64,000 bases of DNA, from NCBI RefSeq assembly GCF_020379485.1, contig NC_063450.1:24714137-24778136 (forward strand), given 5' to 3'. A program made the position numbers and the translations under genes. Of this stretch, positions 1-11,082 are shown piece after piece; position 1 is the stretch's first letter; each line of letters opens with the position of its first letter. Below the pieces are notes generated by a model. It made no database searches. It saw only the letters and a list, made by a program, of their open reading frames with translations, and was not told the DNA's origin. Origin of the DNA: Brassica napus (lineage: Eukaryota; Streptophyta; Magnoliopsida; Brassicales; Brassicaceae).

Positions 1-273
1 TGCCTCCGGAAGATGTCAAAAATGGTAGACTAAGTCTTCTCGGACCTTGAAATAATTAAAAGTCAAAATGGTAGACCATGTCTCCTCGGACTTTGGAAAA
101 TGATCAATATGATAGTCTATGACTCCTCAGATCATGTGGTAGCCTCCCGATTTTATTAATGCTATTTAAATTCCTACAATTTAAATTTATGCAATTTAAA
201 TTTATGCTTTTAATTTTTGCATTTAAATTATGCATTTAGATTCCTGTATTTACTATATTTATAATATTATTCT

Positions 274-1293
274 ATGAATACAGTTATCATGTCGAATTTG
301 ACAAAACTCGAAATTAATGCCCTGGATATTACGGGAAATAATTATATGACCTGGGCAGTGGGTGCAAAGATGCACCTGAGAGGAAACGGGCTTTTGGAAA
401 CCATCGATAGTTCGAAAACAGTGTCGGATGAGAAAAAGGCTAAAGCCATGATACTTGTACGACACCACATACATGATGGTTTAAAGGATGAATATATTAC
501 GAAAGAGGATCCTTGTGACCTCTGAAAATCTTTAAAAGAGAGGTTCGATCACCAGAAATATGTGATCTTACCGAAAGCTAAACACGAGTGGATCCATCTC
601 CGTTTCCAGGATTACAAAAGTGTTAGTGAGTTTAATTCCGCGATGTTCGGAATTACTTCGAGGATGATGTTATGTGGAGAGAAAATAAGTGATTATGATA
701 TGATCGAGAAAACTCTCTCCACGTTCCATCCTGAAAATGTAATCCTGCAGCAACAGTACCGGGTGAATGGATATACCCGTTACTCGGAGTTGATGCAAGT
801 CCTCCTTGTAGCGGAGCAGAATAATCAACTCGTGACTTTAAACCATCAAGCTCGTCCCACTGGATCTGCTCCATTCCCTGAAGCGAATGTTGCATCATCC
901 AGTTATGATAATAGAAGAGGACGATGTCGTGGACGTGGTGGAAACCGTTATCATGGTCGTGGAAGAGGACGAGGAAGAAGATTCCATCCCTATGATGAAA
1001 GAAATAATAAAGACTTCCACGAAAATGAAAGGAATGAAAAGGGCCAGGATGATAAAAGGAAAACAAGAAAGGTTTGCTACAGATGCGGCATGAAAGGTCA
1101 TTTGGTACGTAACTGTCGTACGCCAAAACATTTAGCCGATCTGTATAGAGAATCCCAAAAGGGAAAAGAGAAAGGAAGAGGTGAAACAAACTTCATCTCT
1201 GATGAACCTGAGCCATCCTTTCATGGTTTGAACGATGATACTCATCTCGACGTATCAGACTTTCTGGTTGAGCCAGAGAGTATCGATGAGTGA
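274..1293 (+). pseudogene. copia element 1 gag, one internal stop
   Basis: Capsid/nucleocapsid gene of a copia element. The frame opens at 274, hits TGA at 523-525 where the surrounding protein suggests a Trp codon (TGG), and continues in the same frame to the TGA at 1291-1293. The N-terminal half is the usual copia gag region (NYMTWAV near the start). An Arg/Gly-rich basic stretch lies around 910-1000, followed by a CCHC zinc knuckle, CYRCGMKGHLVRNC, around 1075-1116 that would bind RNA. A single point change separates this from an open frame. No methionine start other than 274 (or the in-frame ATG at 289) looks better. Confidence 0.85.
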
Positions 1294-1417
1294 TGTAGAT
1301 CGATGTGATATAAATAGACTGTATTATAGTATCTATATCTTTTGTTGTAAGATATATGTTATGTTTGTCATGTTTGATGTTTAATAATATGTTTTATGAA
1401 AATTTTATATTCAAAAA
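1294..1417 (+). other. AT-rich gap between gag and pol frames
   Basis: 124 bases with no open frame separate the gag stop from the pol ATG. Gag is in frame 1 and pol in frame 2, so simple read-through would not join them. The tract is very T-rich, as plant introns are, but I could not find a donor/acceptor pair that restores phase. The decayed element at 14.3-20.1 kb has a gap in the same place. Confidence 0.5.
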
Positions 1418-3367
1418 ATGCCAAACTTTGAGACTATGGATGGAGATCTGTGTTTGGCAGATAGTGCGTCAACACACACGATAATTAAAGATAAGAAATA
1501 TTTCTCCAGTCTCAAAATAAGAAATTACGCTGGAAGCGTAAGTACAATATCTGGTAATGCAAAGATTATTATGGGCTCTGGAAGAGTGAAATTTTCAATG
1601 CCAGGGGGGACGATATTTGAGATAAATAAGGCATTGTATTCCCCCAAGTCTCATAGAAACTTGTTAAGTTTTAAGGATATCCGAAGAAATGGATATCGTA
1701 TTGAGACTATGAGTAAAGATGGCATTGAATTTCTTTGCATTAAGTCCGAGAGGAAATATATATTGGAAGAGTTAAGAATGTTATCCTCTGGACTATATTG
1801 TACGAAAATAACCATGACTGAGTCTTATGCCGTGGTAAACATGAAGTTTACTGATACATTTAAAATTTGGCATGAGAGGCTAGGACATCCTGGTTCAGTC
1901 ATGATGAGAAAGATAGTGCAAAATTCGAATGGCCATCCGTTGAAAAACGGAAAATTTTTGCAAACGGGCGAGTTTACATGTGATGCATGTTCTCAAGGAA
2001 AGCTTATAACTCGGCCATCACCAGCAAAAGTAGGCAATGAATCACCAATGTTTTTGGAAAGAATACATGGTGATATATGTTGGCCGATCCACCCACCGTG
2101 CGGGCCGTTTAAGTATTTCATGGTATTGATTGACGCATCTAGTAGATGGTCAAGTGTGTCTCTTTTGACGACACGAAATACGGCTTTCGAAAAGTTCACT
2201 GCCCAGATAATAAAGCTGAGAACGCAGTTCTCAGAGTATGCCATTAAGAAAGTAAAGCTTGATAATGCTGGTGAATTTACATCACAAGCCTTTGATGATT
2301 ATTGTATGTCAATGGGGATTGATGTGGAACATCCAGTTCCCCATGTGCATACACAAAATGGCATGGCCGAGTCATTGATAAAACGGTTGCAGTTGATTGC
2401 AAGACCGTTAATCTTGAGAACAAAGCTCCCAATTTCTGTATGGGGACATGCTATATTGCATGCGGCTGCACTGGTTCAGCTAAGACCAAGTGCATATCAT
2501 AAGTACTCCCCATTACAATTGGCATCTGGGCAAGAGCCAGATGTATCCCATCTCCGTGTCTTTGGGTGTGCGGTCTATGTTCCGATAGCTCCGCCACAAA
2601 GAACAAAAATGGGCCCACAAAGGAGATTGGGAATATATGTGGGTTATACGTCACCAAGTATAATACGATATCTGGAACCAGTAACTGGTGATATGTTTAC
2701 GGCAAGGTTTGCCGATTGCCATTTTAATGAGGATGAATTTCCAGCGTTAGGGGGAAGAATTGGTAAAATTCCTCAAAAGATTACATGGTGTACACCGTCG
2801 TTGTTACACCTTGATCCCCCTACGAATCAAAGAGAACTGGAAGTTCAGAAAATTGGGCATTTGCATAATTTGGCAAACCAGTTACCAGATGCGTTCACAG
2901 ATACAAGAAGGGTGACGAAGTCATGTATACCCGCTGAAAATGTTCCATCAAGAGTTGATGTTCCTAAAGAACAAACTGATGGAAATAAAATGAATGAACC
3001 TAGGGTTCAGTTAAAGAGGGGGAGGCCAGCGGGTTCTAAAGATAAAAATCCCCGAAAGAAAAAGAAATTGGATGAGCAAAATAGTATGGTTCGAAAAGAA
3101 CCTGATATTGAAAGATGTCTGAAAGTAGACATAAATGGAAAGGTTCTAGAAGAACCTGATACTGAAAAATGTCTGAAAGAAGGCATATATAAAGATGATC
3201 CAGATGACGAGAAGGGAACAGAAAAGTATGAGATTTCCATCAACTACGCCCGAGATGAAAAGTTATGGATCAGAAATAAGATAAAAGATGTTGATGGATG
3301 TTCTCCTTTTCTGTGTCCAAAGAGATCGATCATGAAAATGATGATCCCGATCCAAGGTCCATTTTAG
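1418..3367 (+). pseudogene. copia element 1 pol part 1: protease and integrase
   Basis: Open frame of 649 codons. An aspartic protease motif D-S-A with flanking LADSAST lies at residues about 13-19. The integrase zinc-binding region follows, with HERLGHPG at about 150 and CDACSQGKL at about 187 (HHCC). The integrase core acidic residues are visible: HGDICW at about 217, KLDNAGEF at about 281 and NGMAESL at about 315 (DD35E arrangement). A lysine-rich tail rich in GRPAGSKDK-type basic residues follows. The frame runs out at 3367; RT continues in another frame from about 3298, so there is a net one-base loss (or two-base gain) near 3290-3300. Product would be protease plus integrase of the retroelement. 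Confidence 0.88.
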
Positions 3368-4959
3368 AATGTCAAAAAAGACATGATTGGGAGGAGTGGA
3401 AGAAGGCCATTCAAACTGAATTACTCTCTCTACATAAAAGAAATGTCTTTGGACCTATAGTCATAACGCCTGAGAACGTAAATCCTGTTGGGTATAAGTG
3501 GGTATTCGTGAGAAAAGTAAATGAGAAAAATGAAGTAACACGATATAAAGCCCGATTAGTTGCCCAAGGTTTTTCTCAGAGACCGGGAATTGATTTTGAG
3601 GAAACGTATTCCCCGGTAATGGATGCAATTACGTTTAGATTTTTGATGAGCCTAACGGCGTCTAAAAATATTGAAATGCATCTCATGGACGTTGTGACTG
3701 CGTATTTGTATGGATCGTTGGATAACAATATATATATGAAGCTCCCTGAGGGATTGAAAATGCCTGAAGCATTGAAAGAAAAATCCAGGGAGATTTGTTC
3801 GGTCAAGTTACAACGATCACTTTACGGATTAAAGCAATCCGGACGCATGTGGTACAATCGCTTAAGTGAATATCTTTTGAGTAAAGGATATGTGAATAAT
3901 GCGATATGTCCATGCGTTTTTATAAAGAAATCGTCATCTGGCTTTGTGATCATTGCTGTATATGTAGATGACCTGAACATAATTGGAACTCAAAAGGAGG
4001 TTGATGATGCTCGAACTCATATGAAAGAGGAGTTCGAAATGAAAGATCTCGGCAAGACAAAGTTTTGTCTTGGGCTCCAGATAGAGCATCTCCGAGAAGG
4101 TATATTTGTGCATCAATCAAACTATACGAAAAGGATATTGAAACGCTTTCGTATGGACAAAGCAACTCCTTTGAGTACTCCAATGATTGGTAGGTCTCTC
4201 AATGTTGAGAGTGATCCTTTTAGGCCCTGCGAAGATAGCGAGAAGATATTAGGTCCTGAAGTACCTTATATGAGTGTTATCGGTGGGCTTTTGTATCTTG
4301 CAAACTGTACCAGACCCGATATTGCCTTTGCTACTAACCTCTTGGCAAGATATAGTTCTGCTCCTACTCGCAGGCACTGGGACGGAATAAAGCATGTATT
4401 CCGTTACCTCCAAGGTACAATTGATTTAGGGTTAATGTATTTTAGAAAACCCGAGTTTGGTAGGGTTGGTTTTGCAGATGCAGGATACTTATTCGATCCT
4501 CATAAGGCTCGATCGCAAACCGGCTACGTTTTTACAATTGATGGAACCGCGATCTCTTGGCGGTCCCAGAAACAAACTCTGGTTGCGACTTCTTCGAATC
4601 ATGCAGAAACAATTGCGCTTCACGAAGCATGTCGAGAATGTGTGTGGCTTCAATCAATGAGTCAACACATACAAGAAGCAAGCGGAATAGTCAACGAGAA
4701 AGAACCGACGAAAATATTTGAAGATAATTTGGCTTGTGTTGCTCAACTCAAGGAAGGCTATATTAAGAGCGATAGAACAAAGCACATCCCTCCAAGATTT
4801 TTCTCGTACATAAGGGAGCTCGAGGAAAATAAAGAAGTGGACATCGAGTATGTACGGTCATGCGAAAATCCGGCTGACTTGTTCACCAAAGCTCTTCCAA
4901 CTACAACATTCCGAAAACACGTCTATGGTATCGGAATGCGGCATTTACGTGATCTGTAA
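3298..4959 (+). pseudogene. copia element 1 pol part 2: reverse transcriptase and RNase H
   Basis: Open frame of 553 codons carrying RVT_2-type reverse transcriptase: YKWVFVRKV at about residue 65, RYKARLVAQGFSQ at about 81 and the catalytic YVDD at about 221. RNase H follows, with FADAGY at about 391, the second acidic residue in AETIALHEA near 434, and a TKHIPPRFF block near 494 where active elements usually have TKHI(D/E)xRFH. The usual acidic residue and His there read P-P-R-F-F, so the last RNase H block may be weakened. The TAA at 4957 ends the frame. It overlaps part 1 by 70 bases because of the frameshift, and is not an independent gene. Confidence 0.88.
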
Positions 4960-5105
4960 CAAGAAAGTTACGTCTACTATTATTAGAGGGAGATTGCGGT
5001 AGTGTACTCTTTTTCCCTTGTCGTGGTTTTTGTTCCAATGGATTTTTTTATGTTTAGGTTTTTAACGAGGCACTACGTATTACAAAATAGATAACTAAGG
5101 GGGAG

Positions 5106-5304
5106 TGTTAAATATTTTGGTAAAATATCTTGGTTTATAAATTATCTATTAGGATAATGTTTATCCTATGTTTTGTCTTCTTCTTAAAGTCGGTTAAAAC
5201 CACCGACTTGGTTTACTATATATATGTGATCATTTGTAACAAGAAGAGAAATGAATTAAGTTTAATAATTATCTTATGAGTTGTGATTTCTGTTTTAATA
5301 TACA
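5106..5304 (+). repeat. 3' LTR of copia element 1, right edge uncertain
   Basis: Begins TGTTAAATATTTTGG directly after a polypurine tract (taagggggag, about 5096-5105), the standard copia PPT/LTR junction. It contains a TATA-like run (actatatatatg). The right edge is unclear because the 5' LTR is not in the window. A TATACA end at 5304 gives 199 bp; an alternative TAACA end at 5241 gives 136 bp, closer to the 142-bp LTR of the related element further right. Confidence 0.6.
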
Positions 5305-5382
5305 AGATATACTATATATAGGTGATCGATGATTAAAATAAAAACGAAGAAGCGTCCACCACCACTGCGACGACGAGGAGAT

Positions 5383-7116
5383 ATGTCGACCCTGGAAAAT
5401 CCGTCGGTAGATTCTTATAGCGTGCAGAGGTATATTGGCGTCAAGTGAATGAATCAGAGGTAAGTCTTCCAACTTCTTATTGTTTTATTGAATTTAATTT
5501 ATACTATATGATGTTCTTAGAATCGATCGAACGTTCTAGGTTGTTTATGGAATTGATTATTTGCTGATTGATCTTAGATTTCTGATATTTAAAATAAACC
5601 GACCGCTTCTAGATTGTTTATGGACGGGTTATTAACTAGCTGATGAGTCTTAGGTTTCAATATTTAAGCTAAATCGAACCCTTCTATGGTTGTTTATGGA
5701 CTGATTATTTTGCTGACTGGTCTTAGGGCTTCGATGTTGAGAATATTTCATTACCATCAAATTCTGGAGTGATCACTGGACTGATGCCCTACGATTGTGT
5801 ACGTTTTAAGAGTTATCCTCATCACCTGTAATGGTCAACCTTTATGCTAAGGTGGGGCTTCATCGTTACAATATGTTTAACAGTTTAAGGTAAATTTTTA
5901 TTTTTTTTTGCTAAAATTTGGAGTTTAAGGTAAATTTAAAAAAAAAAAACTACAAACTACTCTCCTCTTCTCTTTGTGCTTTACCAACATTCATGCTATT
6001 GTTCCCTTATACCACATTCAATCACTTTTATTTCTTCTTTTTTTTCATCTGCTAGGAGACAAACTTCCAGCTTGATTCCCTATTGAAATTCAACATGTTA
6101 CAGCATTGTTTGTCCTCTTTCTACATCACTTTGCTTGCACACGATCCAGCTATTCACCCACTGGAGAAACCCTTCCCTGTGAAAGTTGATGAGGAAAAAA
6201 ATACACTGTTTGCATATTATATGCACCATTTCCAGAGTTAAAGATGAAGGTGACTTGTTTTGCACTATTGTTCATTTTTTTTTTTGCTTTTTGTTCTTTT
6301 TTGGTATAAAATCTTCACATCTCTTTTATGATTAATCATGTTGTTGCGTAGTGAACCCCAAGAAGCCCTTTGTAGCACACTTTCATGATGCAGCAAAGGA
6401 GGATGGTCTCTTCAAAGGTGAATTGCTTGCAGATAGTTTCTTCAAAGGTGAATTACCTGATTGGCCGTCAGATGATGCTTTGAATAATGGAAAACGGTTT
6501 TACTTGGTAATTTTCTGTAAGAGACACTATTAACTTTTCTTTTCTCATGATCAATTAAGCAAGTAGTGATATACTTTTCTTTTTCTTTTGGCTTTTGCAG
6601 GTGAAGGAATCAGAGTGGCAAGCCAATGATTGGATTCCTATGTATCTGGAACTTGTAATTTGTGCAGATGCTAGGCTGGTCGCGAAGGTAAATTTTACAT
6701 ATCAATTAATCACATATCATGATTGATACTAATGGTAATAATAACAACTAACATCAACAATGTTGTTGTTGACTCTGCTACAGAGGGATGTTGTTTCCAA
6801 ATTGGCGATTCTGGAAGTGGCCATAGAAACTGGTATTGAAGATATGGAGCCGCCGAATGAGAGACTCAAGGCCACACGTGCAAATGTCTACATAAAGTGT
6901 AAGGGCCTGGCAAATGTTTGTTCCCCTAGAATGATTTTTGAGAGCGGTGAGCATGTCGAACGCAAAGCTGTAGTTAGAAGAGTCCTTGATGAGGATGGAT
7001 ACCTGACTATTTCAGGTAAGTTTTGTGGTGGTCAAAGTACTCAAAAGCAGCCTTCTGTGGCTCTCCATAATGAAAAGAAAATCCAGAGTTCTAAAAAGCG
7101 ACCTCGCTCAGACTAG
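5383..7116 (+). pseudogene. MS5/UPF0725 (DUF626) family copy A, six exons, disrupted
   Basis: Member of the Brassicaceae UPF0725/MS5 family (Pfam Protein MS5, formerly DUF626). Exons by alignment to the other copies: 5383-5459, 5727-5889, 6056-6249, 6352-6506, 6601-6687, 6784-7116, all with GT-AG borders. Family landmarks are SEWQANDWIPMYLEL (exon 5) and VAIETGIEDMEPPNERLKA (exon 6). Exon 1 has a frameshift giving TGA just before its donor, exon 2 has an in-frame TAA, and exon 3 runs into a stop. Exons 4-6 are clean. Exon 4 contains an in-frame tandem duplication of 30 bases (FKGEL appears twice, about 6400-6459). It would be non-functional as a full-length protein; the 3' half could still be transcribed. 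The start was chosen because the bases before ATG match those before copy B's ATG. Confidence 0.78.
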
Positions 7117-8724
7117 TGCAACTCATGGAGTCTGACCGTCCGCGTGATGACCAAGATCCATTTTGAATGTGTGGATCAGATAATCACATGTGACAAAGAC
7201 ATCAGCATGTGTTCTGTTTTGCTTTGTTGTTTACATCCATCTAACTTATACTAGTCTCTCTTTATATGTAATGCAACATGCCTGGTAGAGGCTTCTTCAA
7301 CCGTAACCTGCATTAAAATGTCAGACTGTTAACATTGGAGCTCTGAACTCAATATAAACTCCTCATATCGATACGTACGAACCAATTAAAGATGCTTTAT
7401 AAACGTGTATCATCACGGATAAGAACTCATATGGTCTCTTCAAAGCATTCAAAATACAAAATACAAACGAACAGTGATCTTCAACGGCAAGTTGAAAGCT
7501 ATATTTGCATAGACGAACAGTGAACTCATATTTTCCTATTTTAATGGTGGGCTGATACAGAGTTTGTATCTTGAGTTCTTGACGAATATACAGAATTTCT
7601 TAAGTAAGTTTTGGATTTTCTATGCTGTGTGTTAGTATGAATTATTCTCACCAAAAAAATGTTAATAAAATACCCAATTTACATCAAAGAAATGTTAAAT
7701 ACATGGAAAGAAAATAATAAATTGAATGTTCTGTAAGCAAGTAAGACTGATCTTGGGAAAGCATCGTCAAATTCAACTTTTTATATTATATTTTTCAATT
7801 GATGATGCATATACTTGGTTGTGTAATAATTTGCTTTTCAAAAGTTCTGAATATTGACTTTGTAATCTTCAATTCTTATTAATAAAATTTGTTTATTTGT
7901 CGTAAAAAAAATGGTTGGGATCCAAACTGAAATGTAGTAAAAATAATTGATATTGATAGTGGTTCGTAAAATCTTATCACTTGATTATACTTTATCATGA
8001 TTCTATTTTGAGAAGTAATTACTTGGAATCAAACGTCTTGAGATCTATAGAGTGGAACACATAGATTCAGTGCGAAAGAACGTTAAAAATTGTCTATATA
8101 TATGCGATGAACGGACATATCGAGAAAATGTTTGTATAGGCGATGTCGAAAAAAAAGGCCATGATCGGACATATATGTCGAGAGCCAAGTAGATTCAATA
8201 TGCAAAGGAACGTAAAAAGTGTCTATAGATTATAGGCAATGATCAGAAATATCGGGAAAAAGGTTAGGGTATATATGGTATATACGTATACCCAACGAGG
8301 ACTAAGATTTTATCACGTCAGCCATGTGGATCAAGCGACGGCACAACAAACCCAGTGCATGGTTATTGGTCACGAACTGCCGCTCTGTATCACTTCTTCC
8401 TCTGTTAAACCCAATATACGAGTCTATTCTTAAGTCATTACTAGTTAGTAGATGAAATATAATTTTATTCTGCAATTTTTTTCAAGTCAAAAATATATTT
8501 TGCTGGAGGAGCACAACTTTTTTGTTAATGTACATGTTCTATTTTTACATGAAACGATAGTTGTAATTCTTTCCCCACAAAAATTCCCCCACGAAATTAT
8601 AAAATCCTGGTTTATAAACGGATTAATTAGTATACCATACCCGATTAAAGATTCAAATCAGATCATATCCAAAAATAAACTTGACCCAAGAGAGAAACCG
8701 ACTTTGTATGCTTTTAAAAACCTA
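7117..8724. other. Intergenic, no gene seen
   Basis: 3' flank of copy A followed by AT-rich DNA. Short open stretches at 8239-8433 and 8452-8757 have no recognisable protein features. Two related segments around 8050-8110 and 8160-8240 (sharing agattca, cgaaagaacgt or aaggaacgt, and tgtctatag or tgtctatat) look like a small local duplication. Confidence 0.6.
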
Positions 8725-9796
8725 CTAGATTTTTCACCCGCACATCCGTGCGGGTAGATTTTCATTTTATAAATATATAAGGGATACCATCGCAAAACTT
8801 TAAAAGATATTTACATTTTAGTGTTATATATTGTGTAAATCTATAATTTTATTGGTTATATTTCTTTTACGATATTATTAATGTATAATGATTTGTTTTA
8901 TATATTTTACTTTATTATTAATTGTTATTATATATTAATATATTTTTGAGTTTGGTAAAATAAATTCATAGTATGAAATAAAAAAAATTGAGAATCTCCT
9001 TCCTTTTTTCTAATTTTTATAGACTGAATACAATACATTTTAAAATTTTATTTAGTTATACTATAAAACTGATATTTTCTTAGCATAATTTATATTTATA
9101 TGTTGTTTATTTTAGTATATTGTGGGATTTTATAAGTAAATACATTATAATAATACTATATTATTAATTATGAAATCAATCGCTGCATTAATTTAAAAAT
9201 ATTTTAAAATTTTATTAAGATTTTGTTAGGTTTTTTTAACATATTTTGTTATAAGTAAAAATAAAATTTAAATTTACTGTTAAAATTTATTTATTAATAT
9301 CTATGTAATTTATAAGATTTTTTTAGAAATCTTATATATTAAATAGATTAACTTAAATAGTCAAATATATGTAATTGATGAAATAGACCTAGTATGATTT
9401 TTATGGTATTTCTTTTAATAAAGAAGATATAGAATATAATTATAAAATTTGAAAAATAGCATACACTTTTATTTTTTCTTGTTTCATAATAAAATTTTAT
9501 TTAAATTAATGTATAATAGTATATATTATTAATTACGAAATTAATCAATGGTATTAATTTAAATAAAATATTTTAAATTTTTAGAAAGATTTTGTTAGAT
9601 TTTTTCTCAACATTTTGTTATAACTAAAAATAAAATTTAAATTTACAGTTAAAATTGATTTATTATTAATATCTTTATATATTGAATAGATTAATATAAA
9701 TAATTAAATAAATGTAATTAATGAAATAGACCTAAATAAAGCTAGTATGACTTTTTATGGTAGATAAAAATGATACTTCTCTTTTAACAGAGAAGA
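8725..9796 (-). mobile_element. Non-autonomous Helitron, 1.07 kb
   Basis: Read on the minus strand it starts A|TCTTCTCTGTTAAAAGAGA at 9796 and ends with a stem-loop (acccgcac...gtgcgggt, about 8736-8755) then CTAG|T at 8725-8728. TC start, CTRR end with a hairpin just inside, and insertion between A and T are the Helitron hallmarks. No Rep/helicase coding is present. The interior contains two copies of a roughly 360-bp AT-rich segment (about 9150-9430 and 9520-9790), each ending in the same terminal-like sequence, as if the 5' end had been tandemly duplicated. Confidence 0.75.
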
Positions 9797-9875
9797 TAAC
9801 CCAGAATTTTTTAAATAAAATTTCGTAGAAGAGCCCTAAACTCGTGTTTGAAGATCAGCCACCACGACGGGGAGA

Positions 9876-11082
9876 ATGATGACGACAGAAGATAATGTTC
9901 CGGAGGAGTATGTTTCAGCGGAGGAGTACGCAAGAGTGCGTGACGATTACTGGCGTGTTGTGAGAGAATCTGAAGTAAGTATTTTTTATCATATTCTTCT
10001 AGCTAGGGTTGCTGATTATGGATTGATTCTAGTCCATTTTTGATTATGGACTGTTTATTGTGGTGATGGTTTAGGGCTTTGATCTAGAGGATGTTTCAAT
10101 TCCACCATATATGTGTGGAACACCAATTTGTGTAATGAGGACTTATGAATGTAATGATTGGTGAAGAGTTATTGTATGGTGGGACTGCATCGCAACTAAA
10201 TATATTTTGTTTTATTCTAGTTGGTGTTTAATATGTTACTTCTTTCACTCTATTTTCTTTATTCATCTGGCAGGGGACAAACTATCAGCTATCTTCCCTA
10301 ATCAAATTCAACGTGACGATGAACTGTGTGAGCTCGTACTACCTGACCTTGTTAGCACACGATCCAGATGTTAGCCCAACGGTTAAGACCTTTCAGGTTC
10401 GGATTGATGAAAAATCGTTTGGGCGTTTGGATTTTACTTGCTCTGTTGCTAGACTCAAAGAAGAAGCTAAAGATGAAGGTAACTCAGCCAAAGAGCCATT
10501 CATGCCACACTGTCCAGAGGCCACTGTTCCCTTCGTAGGTGAATTGCCTCTCTGGCCATCGGCTGCTGATTTGAATGATGAAAGCCGATTTTACATGGTA
10601 AGCTTAACTTTTGTTTTGCACATTATCAATTAAGCAAGTTATATATATATATCTTCTTGTTGATTTTAACAGGTGAATCGATCCGAGTGGGAAGCCACTG
10701 GCTGGATTTTAATGTATTTGGTACTTGTCATTTATTCACATGATAAGCTTATCGTAACAGTAAGTTTTGCATATCAGCTAATGATATTTCACGAATGTCA
10801 TTGTTTGTTGTTCATAATAAGAACTAATACCAATATTGTTGTTTGTTGCTGCTCCGGAGGGACAGAGACTATCAGTCTAAGTTAAAGATTGTTAATGTGG
10901 TCATAGAAACTAGTGCTGATGATTCGGAGCCGTCGAAAGAGAGACTCAAGGGCAAAAGTGCACACGTTTACATAACCTTCAAGGGCTTGGATGAGCCTCA
11001 AGCTCCGCGACAGAGTTTTGAATTTGGTGAACATGTTGAGCGGAGAGCTATAGTTAGAAGAGTCATCTGTGAGAGTACATGA
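9876..11082 (+). pseudogene. MS5/UPF0725 family copy B, five exons, disrupted
   Basis: Exon 1 9876-9974 opens with ATG and is clean. Exon 2 starts at 10075 and has lost about 22 bases relative to copy C, plus its 3' end and donor, so the frame breaks with TGA near 10163. Exon 3 10274-10597 is long and clean (VRIDEKSFGRLDFTCSVARL, then GELPLWPSAADLNDESRFYM); it fuses what are two exons in copies A and D. Exon 4 10673-10759 is clean. Exon 5 10858-11082 is open to TGA, but its acceptor reads cgg instead of the cag in copies A and D. Using the next AG (10858-10859) shifts the frame and stops after six codons. The central domain is well preserved, so it may be recently dead or may use another splice pattern. 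Confidence 0.75.

Larger units (their letters stand above)
1..5304 (+). mobile_element. Ty1/copia LTR retrotransposon, element 1 (5' end outside window)
   Basis: Internal region plus 3' LTR of a copia element. Order seen: untranslated leader (1-273), gag, aspartic protease, integrase, reverse transcriptase, RNase H, polypurine tract, LTR. Integrase before RT is diagnostic of Ty1/copia. The 5' LTR and primer-binding site must lie upstream of base 1. Coding damage is slight: one nonsense codon in gag and one frameshift between integrase and RT, so insertion is probably fairly recent. It ends about 80 bp before the start codon of MS5 copy A, so it could influence or have displaced that gene's promoter. 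The leader holds two imperfect copies of a roughly 45-bp unit (about 16-60 and 60-105) around a shared aatggtagac core. Confidence 0.93.

Noticed and set aside
653..1189. 178-codon open frame on the minus strand
   Set aside because: It is the antisense of the gag zinc-knuckle and Arg/Gly-rich region; composition keeps it open, with no domain.
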